From: Curtobacterium sp. MCBA15_001
GTDB lineage: Bacteria; Actinomycetota; Actinomycetes; Actinomycetales; Microbacteriaceae
DNA length: 57,634 bases
Assembly: GCF_001864835.1 (NCBI RefSeq)
Contig: NZ_MJGI01000025.1
Span: 377,230-434,863 of the forward strand
Direction: 5' to 3'
Below are positions 15,911-23,659 of this stretch, in pieces. A program made the position numbers and the translations under genes. How positions within the stretch are numbered: the first letter of the stretch is position 1; every line of letters begins with the position of its first letter. Under the pieces are notes generated by a model. It saw nothing but the letters and a program-made list of their open reading frames with translations, did no database searches and had not been told where the DNA came from.

Positions 15911-16729
15911 GTGCAGATCGTCCGCATCGACACCCTCGACGACCCCCGACTCGACGACTTCCAGCGGTTGACGGACGTCGCCCTGCGCCGGGTGACCGAG
16001 CCCGAGGGCGGGCTCTACATCGCCGAGTCCAACACCGTGATCGAGCGTGCCCTGCGCGCCGGCCACGTGCCGCGCAGCGTGTTGGTACAGGAGAAGTGGC
16101 TCGCCGAGGTCCTGCCGCTGGTGGCGGACCACGACGGCCCGGTGTTCGTCGGGCCGGACGCGTTGCTCGAGGAACTCACCGGGTTCAAGATGCACCGCGG
16201 TGCGATCGCGTCGATGCACCGGCCGGAGCTGCCGACCGTCGCCGAGGTCGTCCGCGACGCCCGGCTCGTCGTCGTGCTCGAGGACGTCGTCGACCACACG
16301 AACGTCGGCGCGGTGTTCCGCAGCGTCGCGGGGCTGGGCGCCGACGCGGTGCTGGTCAGTCCCCGGTGCGCCGACCCGCTCTACCGCCGGAGCGTGCGCG
16401 TCAGCATGGGCACGGTGCTGCAGGTCCCGTGGACCCGGATCGGCGAGTGGCCCGACGCCGGCGAGGAGCTCCGGGCGCAGGGCTTCCACGTCGCCGCGAT
16501 GGCGCTGACGGACCGCTCGGTCGACCTCGACGCGTTCGCCGCCGACGTCCCGGAGCGGGTCGCACTGGTGATGGGCACCGAGGGCCAGGGGCTGACGCCC
16601 CGAGCGATCGCCGCCGCCGACACGACGGTGCGGATCCCGATGCACCACGGCGTCGACTCCCTCAACGTGGCAGCGGCGAGCGCCGTCGGACTCTGGGCCG
16701 TCGCAGCGGCACAGCGCGCGGCCCGGTAG
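15911..16729 (+). CDS. TrmH/SpoU-family RNA 2'-O-methyltransferase
   Basis: 272 residues. An N-terminal substrate-binding domain (GLYIAESNTVIERALRAG) is followed by the SPOUT knot: VVLEDVVDHTNVGAVFRSVA (motif 1, NxGxxxR), VALVMGTEGQGLTP (motif 2) and IPMHHGVDSLNVAAAS (motif 3, with the S-adenosylmethionine-binding knot). It methylates a ribose in rRNA or tRNA; the target is not assignable. The GTG start at 15911 puts the family-typical IVRIDTLDDPRLDDF at the N-terminus. A half copy of the palindromic repeat lies shortly after the stop. Confidence 0.93.
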   Translation: MQIVRIDTLDDPRLDDFQRLTDVALRRVTEPEGGLYIAESNTVIERALRAGHVPRSVLVQEKWLAEVLPLVADHDGPVFVGPDALLEELTGFKMHRGAIASMHRPELPTVAEVVRDARLVVVLEDVVDHTNVGAVFRSVAGLGADAVLVSPRCADPLYRRSVRVSMGTVLQVPWTRIGEWPDAGEELRAQGFHVAAMALTDRSVDLDAFAADVPERVALVMGTEGQGLTPRAIAAADTTVRIPMHHGVDSLNVAAASAVGLWAVAAAQRAAR

Positions 16730-16761
16730 CCCCTCCGCTGCAGCAGGTCCTCCTCCACAGC

Positions 16762-16776
16762 CGGGAGGCCCGGTGC
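16762..16776 (+). repeat. Half copy of the GGGAGGC palindromic repeat family
   Basis: Fifteen bases (CGGGAGGCCCGGTGC) identical to the left arm of the full element at 24999. It lies in the 112-base gap between the SpoU methylase and the carboxypeptidase. The right arm is absent. Confidence 0.55.
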
Positions 16777-16841
16777 GGGTCCGCCACGAACGCGGCGGTT
16801 CCCCAGATGGTGGGTACCACCCCCCGGTACGCTCGTGTGTC

Positions 16842-18074
16842 GTGTCACGAGTCGTCCGCCGCCCCCGTTCCGCCGTCCGCAGGCCGGTGACCATCTCGGT
16901 CGTCGCGGTCCTGGTGCTCGCGGTGGGGTACCTGGTCGCCGCTGCGCTGGTGCCGTTCTCGCCGGCGAGCGCGACGACCACGTCCTACGCGGCGCCCACG
17001 GCCACGCTGCCGGCGCTGTCGTTCCCCGCCTACGGTGCCACCGCGGTCGAGGCCCCCGACTTCCCGCAGAGCCTGAAGACGAGCGGGGACGCCAAGCCCC
17101 GGTCGATCGCGAGCATCTCGAAGGTGGTCACCGCGCTGGTCGTCCTCGACGCCAAGCCGCTGTCACAGGGGCAGGCCGGTCCGACGATCGCGTTCACACC
17201 GGAGATGCAGGGGCTGTACGCCCGGTACCTCGCGGTGAACGGCGAGGTGGCCCCGATGCCGGCGGGTCTGCAGCTGTCGGAGTACCAGACCCTGCAGGTC
17301 ATGCTCATGAAGTCCGCGAACAACTACGCCGGGTCGCTGGCGATCTGGGCGTTCGGGTCGCTCGACGCCTACCAGAAGGCCGCCACGGCGTGGCTCGACC
17401 GGCACGGGCTGGACGACACGACGATCCACGAACCCACCGGACTCGACGCCACGAACACGTCGACCGCGACGGACCTGGTCGACCTCGGGCAGCTCGCCCT
17501 GGCGAACCCGGTCGTCAAGGAAGTGGTCGGCACGAAGACCGTGTCGGTGCCGAACGTCGGCACCATCCAGAACTCGAACAAGCTCCTCGGCATCGACGGG
17601 GTCGAGGGCATCAAGACGGGCACCCTGGACGAAGCCGGCGCCTGCCTGCTGTTCGCGGCCACCTACGAGCGGGGCGGCCGGTCGGTCACCGTGATCGGGG
17701 CGATGCTCGGCGGGGTCGACCACGACTCGCTCGACGCCGACGTCCAGCGGTTGCTGCACTCGGTCGCCGACAACTTCCACGTCGTGACGCTGACGCACGC
17801 CGGGCAGTCGTTCGGCGCGTACTCGACCCCGTGGAAGGACGAGACCGACGCCGTGACCGCGACGGCGTCCGAGGTCCTGGTGTGGGGCGCCACGACGGTG
17901 CGCGCCGCGACGAAGCTCGACTCGGTCACGCTCGGAACGAAGGGCGAGCGCGTCGGGCGGGTCACCTTCTCGATCAGCGACCACGACCCGGTGTCGGTGC
18001 CGCTCGTCCTCGAGCAGGCGATCCCCGACCCCGGCATCTGGTGGCGGTGGACGAACCCGTTCGAGGGCGCTTGA
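16842..18074 (+). CDS. D-alanyl-D-alanine carboxypeptidase (serine type, S11/PBP family)
   Basis: A 410-residue exported protein. N-terminal membrane anchor or signal: VTISVVAVLVLAVGYLVAAA. The catalytic set is IASISKVV (SxxK), MLMKSANNYAGSLA (SxN) and EGIKTGTLDEAG (KTG). It trims the terminal D-Ala of peptidoglycan peptides on the outer face of the membrane, or acts as a related penicillin-binding protein. The C-terminal about 110 residues are beta-rich, as in DacA/DacF domain 2. The GTG at 16842 is eight bases after a TACGCT box (16828-16833), suggesting a leaderless transcript. It is convergent with the SGNH hydrolase gene. Confidence 0.9.
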   Translation: MSRVVRRPRSAVRRPVTISVVAVLVLAVGYLVAAALVPFSPASATTTSYAAPTATLPALSFPAYGATAVEAPDFPQSLKTSGDAKPRSIASISKVVTALVVLDAKPLSQGQAGPTIAFTPEMQGLYARYLAVNGEVAPMPAGLQLSEYQTLQVMLMKSANNYAGSLAIWAFGSLDAYQKAATAWLDRHGLDDTTIHEPTGLDATNTSTATDLVDLGQLALANPVVKEVVGTKTVSVPNVGTIQNSNKLLGIDGVEGIKTGTLDEAGACLLFAATYERGGRSVTVIGAMLGGVDHDSLDADVQRLLHSVADNFHVVTLTHAGQSFGAYSTPWKDETDAVTATASEVLVWGATTVRAATKLDSVTLGTKGERVGRVTFSISDHDPVSVPLVLEQAIPDPGIWWRWTNPFEGA

Positions 18075-18105
18075 CGCACTGCCCGGGGCCGGGGCCGGGG
18101 CGAGG

Positions 18106-18909
18106 TCAGGCGTCGCGGGCGGGGACCTCGAGGTGCTCGAGCGTGGGGCGCTTGGCGGTGATGCCATCGCCGGAGGACGTGTGCCGGATCCGTCGGACGA
18201 CCCAGGGCACCAGGTACTCCTTCGCCCAGCCGAGGTCCTCGGCGCGGGCCTCGCGCCAGGGTCGCGCAGCCAGGGGCTCGGGCGTCGTCGGGGCGAGTTC
18301 GTGTGGGACGCCGAGCGTGTCGAGCACGGCGGCGGCGATCGTGGCGTGGCCGATGGGGGAGTGGTGCAGGCGGTCGGGTGCCCACATCCGCGGGTCGCGC
18401 AGGCCGCGGATCGCCCACATGTCGGCGACCAGCGCGCCGTGCTTCAGCGCGATCGCGTGCAGGTGCTCGTTGTAGATCGCCGCCTTGCCGCGCACCATCC
18501 CGAGCACCGGGGTCATCCCGACGTCCGGGCCGGTGAACAGCACGACGTCGGCGCCGTCACGGCGCAGTCGGGTCATCATGCCGTCGAAGCGGGACGCGAT
18601 CTCGTCCGGGTCGGACCCGGGGCGGATGATGTCGTTCCCGCCGGCGGACACCGTGACCAGGTCCGGCCCGAGTGCGAGGGCATCGTCGACCTGCTCGTCG
18701 ATGACCTGCTGCAGCAGTCGACCCCGGACGGCCAGGTTGGCGTACGCGAAGTCGTCCGTCCGGCCGGCCAGGAACGTGGCGACCCGGTCGGCCCAGCCGC
18801 GGTTGCCCCCGGGAGCGGTCGGGTCAGGGTCACCGAGCCCCTCGGTGAACGAGTCACCGATCGCGACGTACCTGGACCACGGATGACGATCTGACACGAG
18901 TTCTGACAC
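18106..18909 (-). CDS. SGNH/GDSL hydrolase
   Basis: 267 residues. All four SGNH blocks are present: YVAIGDSFTEGLGD (Ser), a Gly in NLAVRGRLLQQV, VSAGGNDIIRPG (Asn) and MWAPDRLHHSPIGHATIA (Asp and His). There is no signal peptide, so it is probably a cytoplasmic esterase or lipase-like enzyme. It is divergent from the acyl-CoA dehydrogenase gene with 23 bases between starts, so their promoters overlap. The acyl or ester substrate is not known. Confidence 0.92.
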   Translation of the reverse strand: MSELVSDRHPWSRYVAIGDSFTEGLGDPDPTAPGGNRGWADRVATFLAGRTDDFAYANLAVRGRLLQQVIDEQVDDALALGPDLVTVSAGGNDIIRPGSDPDEIASRFDGMMTRLRRDGADVVLFTGPDVGMTPVLGMVRGKAAIYNEHLHAIALKHGALVADMWAIRGLRDPRMWAPDRLHHSPIGHATIAAAVLDTLGVPHELAPTTPEPLAARPWREARAEDLGWAKEYLVPWVVRRIRHTSSGDGITAKRPTLEHLEVPARDA

Positions 18910-18920
18910 CCTCTGGAACG

Positions 18921-18926
18921 TAGTCT
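18921..18926 (+). promoter_or_regulatory. Candidate -10 box TAGTCT for a leaderless acyl-CoA dehydrogenase mRNA
   Basis: TAGTCT ends six bases before the ATG at 18933, with no ribosome site between. No clear -35 is visible; the region also overlaps the 5' end of the divergent hydrolase gene. Confidence 0.45.
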
Positions 18927-18932
18927 CGTGCC

Positions 18933-20138
18933 ATGACCGAGGCCAACTCCTGGACCGTCCCCGCGGACCTGCTCACCCGGATCGCCGAGCGGGCGCCGCG
19001 GTACGACGCCGAGAACGCGTTCTGCGCCGAGGACCTCGCCGAGCTCCGCGCTGCCGGGTACCTGCGGATCGGGGTCCCCGTCGCCCAGGGCGGCAGCGGC
19101 CTCGGCCTGCGCGCCACCGCCGCGGTGCAGCGGCACCTGGCCCAGGCGGCGCCGGCGACGGCGCTCGGGCTCGGGATGCACCAGGTCTGGGTGCAGGCGG
19201 CCCGCAGCGTGTCCGCGCAGGGCGAGTCGTTCCTCCAGACCGTCACGGACCACGCCGCGGCGGACCGCCTGCTCGCCTTCGGGGTCAGCGAGCCCGGCAA
19301 CGACCGGGTGCTGTTCGACTCGACGACGTCGGCCGAACCGGACGGCGCGGGCGGGTACCGGTTCACCGGGACCAAGGTGTCCACGTCGCTGGCGCCCGCG
19401 TGGGACGTGCTGAGCGTGTTCGGCAAGGACGTCTCCGGCGCTGAGCCGCGGTTGGTGCACGGGTTCGCGCTGCGGAGTGACGGCGGGGTCCGCCACCTCG
19501 ACGACTGGGACACGCTCGGGATGCGTGCGACGCAGAGCCGGACCACGCTGCTCGAGGGGCTGCACGTGCCCGCCGAGCGCATGGTGCGGTCGCTGCCCCT
19601 GGGACCGAGTGCCGACCCGCTGGTCTTCGGGGTGTTCGCCGCGTTCGAGCTCCTCGTCGCGTCGGTGTACGTCGGGATCGCGACCCGTGCGCTCGAGCTC
19701 GCCGTCGAGGCCGTGCGGGCGCGCCGGTCGATGGACGGGACGCTGCGGAGCGACGACCCCGACGTCCGCCGTGCGGTCGCCGATGCCCAGGGCGCCGTCG
19801 ACGCCGTCGCCCTGCAGGTCGACGCGCTCGCCCGCGACGTGGACGAGCAGGTCGACCACGGCAGCCGGTGGTTCCCGCTGCTGGTCGGGACGAAGGCGCG
19901 CACGGTCGACACCGCGCAGCACGTCGTCGACGAGGCACTCCGCATCGCGGGCGGATCCGGGTTCCGGGCGACCGGTGAGCTGGCGCGCCTGGCGCGGGAC
20001 GTGCGCGCGGGCCAGTACCACCCGTCGTCGCGCGACTCCGCAGCGCGGACGATCGCCAGCGCCGTGCTCGGCCCGGTGTCGTCGGCGTCCGCGTCCGCAC
20101 CGGCGGTGTCGGTGGCGGATGGCAGCATCGCCTCGTGA
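18933..20138 (+). CDS. Acyl-CoA dehydrogenase family flavoprotein
   Basis: 401 residues in the acyl-CoA dehydrogenase fold: N-terminal helical domain (LAELRAAGYLRIGVPVAQGG), middle beta domain (AFGVSEPGNDRVLF, YRFTGTKVSTSLAPAWD) and C-terminal helical domain (EALRIAGGSGFRATGELAR), where the flavin-contacting GG near the end is kept. The classical catalytic Glu position is not clear, so it may be a monooxygenase-type (DszC/hydroxylase-like) member rather than a beta-oxidation dehydrogenase. The stop overlaps the dinB start by four bases, coupling it to a DNA polymerase, an arrangement with no obvious metabolic logic. Confidence 0.85.
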   Translation: MTEANSWTVPADLLTRIAERAPRYDAENAFCAEDLAELRAAGYLRIGVPVAQGGSGLGLRATAAVQRHLAQAAPATALGLGMHQVWVQAARSVSAQGESFLQTVTDHAAADRLLAFGVSEPGNDRVLFDSTTSAEPDGAGGYRFTGTKVSTSLAPAWDVLSVFGKDVSGAEPRLVHGFALRSDGGVRHLDDWDTLGMRATQSRTTLLEGLHVPAERMVRSLPLGPSADPLVFGVFAAFELLVASVYVGIATRALELAVEAVRARRSMDGTLRSDDPDVRRAVADAQGAVDAVALQVDALARDVDEQVDHGSRWFPLLVGTKARTVDTAQHVVDEALRIAGGSGFRATGELARLARDVRAGQYHPSSRDSAARTIASAVLGPVSSASASAPAVSVADGSIAS

Positions 20139-21385
20139 GCAAGCAGGACGGCAGCAACCGACTCGTCTCCGACCAGCCCGTCGCCGACGTCACGGCGACG
20201 GTGCTGCACGTCGACATGGACGCGTTCTTCGCCTCCGTCGAACTGCTCGACCGTCCGGACCTGGTGGGGCTGCCGGTCATCGTCGGACACGACTCCGACC
20301 GCTCCGTCGTCACGGCCGCCACGTACGAAGCCCGGCGCTACGGGGTGAACTCCGCGATGCCGATGGCCGTCGCCAAGCGCCGCTGCCCGAACGCCGTCAT
20401 CGTCGAACCGCACTTCGAGAAGTACCAGGCGAAGTCCCGCGCGGTGATGAGCGTGTTCGACCGCTTCACACCGCGGGTCGAGCGCCTCGGCATCGACGAG
20501 GCGTTCCTCGACGTCGCCGGGGCCGTCCGGCTGTACGGCACGCCGTGGGAGATCGGTACCGCCATCCGCGCCGCCGTGTTCCAGGAGACCGGCCTGCACT
20601 GCTCGGTCGGTGCCGCCTCCACCAAGTTCGTCGCCAAGCTGGCATCGAGCCGGGCCAAGCCCGCCGGACTGCTCGTCGTCCCCGCGGCGAACACCGTGGG
20701 CTTCCTGCACCCGCAGCCGGTGTCCGCGCTCTGGGGCGTCGGCGGCAAGACGCAAGAGGTCCTCGAGCGCCGGGGGATCCGCACGGTGGGTGACCTCGCC
20801 ACGACCCCGCTCGACTCGCTCGTGCACGCGATCGGCCCGGCGGGCGGGCAGCGGTTGCACGACCTGTCCTGGGGCCGTGACCCCCGCGTCGTCGACACCG
20901 GCGTGAGCGAGAAGTCGATCGGGCACGAGGTGACGTTCGGCACCGACCTGACCGACCGCGACGCCGTGGCCCGCGAGCTCCTGCGTCTGTCGGAGAAGGT
21001 CGCCGTGCGGATGCGTCGCGCCGAGGTGCAGGGTCGCACGATCGCGCTCAAGGTCCGGTACACCGACTTCACCACGCTCACCCGGTCCCGCACCCTCGCC
21101 GAGCCGACCGACGTCGCGCGGCGCATCCACCGCGAAGCGGTCGAGCTGTACGACGTGCTGCACCGCCCCGGCAACCGCATCCGGCTCATCGGCGTCCGCG
21201 GGGAGAACCTCGTGCCGACCGCCGCCAGCAACGCGCTGTGGGACGACGACGCGCCGTGGCGTGAGACCGAGACCACCGTCGACGCGGTCACGGCGCGGTT
21301 CGGTGCCGGCGTGCTCAAGCCTGCGTCCCTGGTGCGCGGCACGCCCGAGCAGCGACCGCCGCACGCCCGGCAGGACATCGGGTGA
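20135..21385 (+). CDS. dinB: DNA polymerase IV (Y-family translesion polymerase)
   Basis: 416 residues. Palm motifs VLHVDMDAFFASVELLD (metal Asp) and RLGIDEAFLDVAG (metal Asp and Glu) are intact, with SVGAASTKFVAKLASSRAKP, the thumb helix-hairpin-helix WGVGGKTQEVLERRGI and a little-finger domain around IALKVRYTDFTTLTRS. It bypasses damaged bases and is error-prone. The last residues lack a recognisable beta-clamp motif (QLxLF) by eye. The GTG start overlaps the upstream stop (GTGA). Confidence 0.95.
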   Translation: MSKQDGSNRLVSDQPVADVTATVLHVDMDAFFASVELLDRPDLVGLPVIVGHDSDRSVVTAATYEARRYGVNSAMPMAVAKRRCPNAVIVEPHFEKYQAKSRAVMSVFDRFTPRVERLGIDEAFLDVAGAVRLYGTPWEIGTAIRAAVFQETGLHCSVGAASTKFVAKLASSRAKPAGLLVVPAANTVGFLHPQPVSALWGVGGKTQEVLERRGIRTVGDLATTPLDSLVHAIGPAGGQRLHDLSWGRDPRVVDTGVSEKSIGHEVTFGTDLTDRDAVARELLRLSEKVAVRMRRAEVQGRTIALKVRYTDFTTLTRSRTLAEPTDVARRIHREAVELYDVLHRPGNRIRLIGVRGENLVPTAASNALWDDDAPWRETETTVDAVTARFGAGVLKPASLVRGTPEQRPPHARQDIG

Positions 21386-21388
21386 CGG

Positions 21389-21394
21389 TAGAAT
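21389..21394 (+). promoter_or_regulatory. Candidate -10 box TAGAAT for a leaderless helicase mRNA
   Basis: TAGAAT ends eight bases before the GTG at 21403. It is close to the actinobacterial -10 consensus and sits at the very end of dinB, suggesting that the helicase has its own promoter and starts at 21403. Confidence 0.5.
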
Positions 21395-21402
21395 CAGGTC
21401 AA

Positions 21403-23310
21403 GTGAGCGCAGCGGAGGACGAACAGCAGCCGGCCAGGGCAGATCTGGCCACGGCCGATCTGCCGCCGGCGGAACTGGCTCCGGCCGATGTGGCTCCGGC
21501 CGAACTGGCTCCGGCCGAACTGGCGGAGATCGCCGGCAACGCCGCCGCCGAGCACCTGTCGCCCGCGTTCCCGGACCGTGCGGCCTGGGGCACCGCATCG
21601 AAGCTCCGCGCGTGGCAGGTCGAGGCACTGACCAAGTACTTCGAGACCGAGCCGCGCGACTTCCTCGCCGCGGCGACGCCCGGCGCCGGCAAGACCACGT
21701 TCGCGCTCCGCCTGGCCACCGAGCTCCTGGCACGCGGCACCGTCGACCGGATCGTCGTCGTGGCCCCCACCGAGCACCTCAAGCGGCAGTGGGCCGACGC
21801 CGCCGACCGGGTCAACATCCGCATCGACCCCATGTTCAAGAACGGCGACGGCATGTTCGGCCGGCACTACCAGGGCGTCGCGATCACGTACGCCCAGGTC
21901 GGCATGAACCCCGAGGTGCACAGGCGGATCACCGAGGGCGGTCGCACGCTCGTCGTGCTCGACGAGGTCCACCACGGTGGCGACGCCCTGACGTGGGGCG
22001 ACGGCATCAGAGAAGCGTTCAGCGGTGCCACCCGCCGGCTGTCGCTGTCGGGGACCCCGTTCCGCTCGGACACCGCGCCGATCCCCTTCGTGCAGTACGC
22101 CCCCGACGAGCAGGGCATCCGCACCTCGATCTCCGACTACAACTACGGGTACGGTCGCGCCCTGGCGGACGGCGTCGTCCGTCCGGTGCTCTTCATGGCC
22201 TACGCCGGACAGATGCGCTGGAAGACCCGGATGGGCGACGAGATGTCGGCGTCCCTCGGCGAGCAGGTCACCAAGGACATCACCGCCCAGGCCTGGCGCA
22301 CGGCACTCTCGCCCGAGGGCGAGTGGATGCCCGCCGTGCTCTCCGCCGCCGACAAGCGCCTGACCGAGGTCCGCCGCGGGGTCCCGGACGCCGGGGGACT
22401 GGTCATCGCGACCGACACCACGACGGCCCGCGCCTACGCCCGGATCCTGCAGCAGATCACGGGGGAGCGGCCCACCGTCGTCCTGTCCGACGAAGCCGCC
22501 GGGTCCAGCCGGATCGGGGCCTTCGCCGCGGACACCTCGCGGTGGATGGTCGCCGTCCGGATGGTCTCCGAAGGCGTCGACGTCCCGCGTCTGTGCGTCG
22601 GCGTCTACGCCACCAGCGCCAGCACGCCGCTGTTCTTCGCCCAGGTGATCGGTCGCTTCGTGCGGGCCCGTCGCCGTGGGGAGACCGCGTCGGTGTTCCT
22701 GCCGAGCGTGCCTGGGCTGATGGCCCTCGCCGCGACCCTCGAGCTCGAGCGCGACCACGCCCTCGACCGCCCGAAGGACGCCGACGACGGGATGTACAAC
22801 CCCGAGGACGCGATGGTCGCCGAGGCCAACAAGGAAGAGCGCGCGTCGGAGAGCCTGCTCGAGGTCCAGCCGTTCGAGGCGCTCGACTCGCAGGCCTCGT
22901 TCGACCGGGTCCTCTACGACGGCGGCGAGTTCGGCACCGGCGGCGAGATCGGCTCCCTCGAAGAGCTCGACTTCATCGGCATCCCCGGGCTGCTGGAACC
23001 CGACCAGGTCCGCGACCTGCTCAAGGCCCGCCAGGCCACCCAGGCCAAGCGATCGAAGGGCCGCACGGTCAAGGACGGGCAGCCCAAGGCGCCCGAGCCG
23101 GACCGCCCGATGTACATGACGCTCAAGGAGCAGCGGTCCGAGCTGCAGCGGCTCGTGTCGATCTGGTCCCGGCACGCGAACGAGCCGCACGGGGCGATCC
23201 ACGCCGAACTCCGGCGGATCAGCGGGGGACCGGCCGTGGCGCAGGCGAGCATCGAGCAGATCCAGAAGCGCATCGACATCCTGCGCTCGCGCATCGGCAA
23301 CCGACGATGA
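21403..23310 (+). CDS. Superfamily 2 DEAD/DEAH-box helicase with N-terminal pentapeptide tract
   Basis: About 635 residues. Motif I is AATPGAGKTTFALRLA, motif II is VVLDEVHHGGDA (DEVH), motif III is SLSGTPFR and motif VI is QVIGRFVRARRRGE, so this is an SF2 ATPase of the type-III-restriction/ERCC3-like group. The C-terminal about 180 residues are charged with a helical KEQRSELQRLVSIW. Residues 13-42 are six tandem pentapeptides of the form A(D/E)Lxx. An in-frame GTG at 21382 overlapping dinB is the alternative start. It is followed by a small unknown gene. The nucleic-acid substrate is unknown. Confidence 0.9.
   Translation: MSAAEDEQQPARADLATADLPPAELAPADVAPAELAPAELAEIAGNAAAEHLSPAFPDRAAWGTASKLRAWQVEALTKYFETEPRDFLAAATPGAGKTTFALRLATELLARGTVDRIVVVAPTEHLKRQWADAADRVNIRIDPMFKNGDGMFGRHYQGVAITYAQVGMNPEVHRRITEGGRTLVVLDEVHHGGDALTWGDGIREAFSGATRRLSLSGTPFRSDTAPIPFVQYAPDEQGIRTSISDYNYGYGRALADGVVRPVLFMAYAGQMRWKTRMGDEMSASLGEQVTKDITAQAWRTALSPEGEWMPAVLSAADKRLTEVRRGVPDAGGLVIATDTTTARAYARILQQITGERPTVVLSDEAAGSSRIGAFAADTSRWMVAVRMVSEGVDVPRLCVGVYATSASTPLFFAQVIGRFVRARRRGETASVFLPSVPGLMALAATLELERDHALDRPKDADDGMYNPEDAMVAEANKEERASESLLEVQPFEALDSQASFDRVLYDGGEFGTGGEIGSLEELDFIGIPGLLEPDQVRDLLKARQATQAKRSKGRTVKDGQPKAPEPDRPMYMTLKEQRSELQRLVSIWSRHANEPHGAIHAELRRISGGPAVAQASIEQIQKRIDILRSRIGNRR
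21439..21528 (+). repeat. Six tandem pentapeptide codon blocks (15-bp units)
   Basis: Thirty codons reading ADLAT, ADLPP, AELAP, ADVAP, AELAP, AELAE. The spacing and Leu phase match the pentapeptide-repeat pattern A(D/N)LxX, but six units would make only about one and a half helical coils. It could be a short spacer that expanded by slippage of 15-base units. Confidence 0.8.
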
Positions 23311-23329
23311 CCTCCCACGTGGTGCTCCC

Positions 23330-23533
23330 GTGATCGTCGCCGTCGACGACCGCACCTGGCTGGTCAAGCGGACCGAGGACGCCTCGCCCGAGGCCGTCAT
23401 CGACCGGTTCGGCGGCGGGTACCGGCTGCGTCGGTTCAGCCTGGTCGAGTCCCGCCGGACCGCACACGGCGTCTACATGGGCCTGGAACTCGCCGAGACC
23501 GCTTGGTGGCGCCTGCGCGACACACGTCGCTGA
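23330..23533 (+). CDS. Small conserved-looking protein of unknown function
   Basis: 67 residues: IVAVDDRTWLVKRTEDASPE followed by FGGGYRLRRFSLVESRRTAHG and a final LRDTRR. Basic, no membrane segment, no cysteines. The GTG start is 19 bases after the helicase stop, so it is likely co-transcribed and might assist the helicase. A 21-base copy of its own 3' end lies 56 bases further on. Not recognised. Confidence 0.65.
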   Translation: MIVAVDDRTWLVKRTEDASPEAVIDRFGGGYRLRRFSLVESRRTAHGVYMGLELAETAWWRLRDTRR

Positions 23534-23589
23534 CGCCACCACGGCCTCCCGGCGGCGCGACCGCCCATCTGCGCGACACGCGTCGCTGA
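23513..23589 (+). repeat. Copy of the 3' end of the 67-residue gene beyond its stop
   Basis: The last seven codons including the stop (LRDTRR then TGA, 23513-23533) recur at 23569-23589 with a single third-position change (ACA to ACG). The spacing is 56 bases, which is out of frame. Confidence 0.65.
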
Positions 23590-23659
23590 TCTCGTCCGGA
23601 TCTGGCTGATGTGCGCGGCGGACATGACGTGGCGGGGTCTGATCGAGTAGACCAGACGC

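Noticed and set aside
21394..23400. Long antisense reading frame across the helicase gene
   Set aside because: Amino-acid pattern is low-complexity Arg/Gly/Ala typical of GC-rich shadow frames; the helicase frame has all SF2 motifs.
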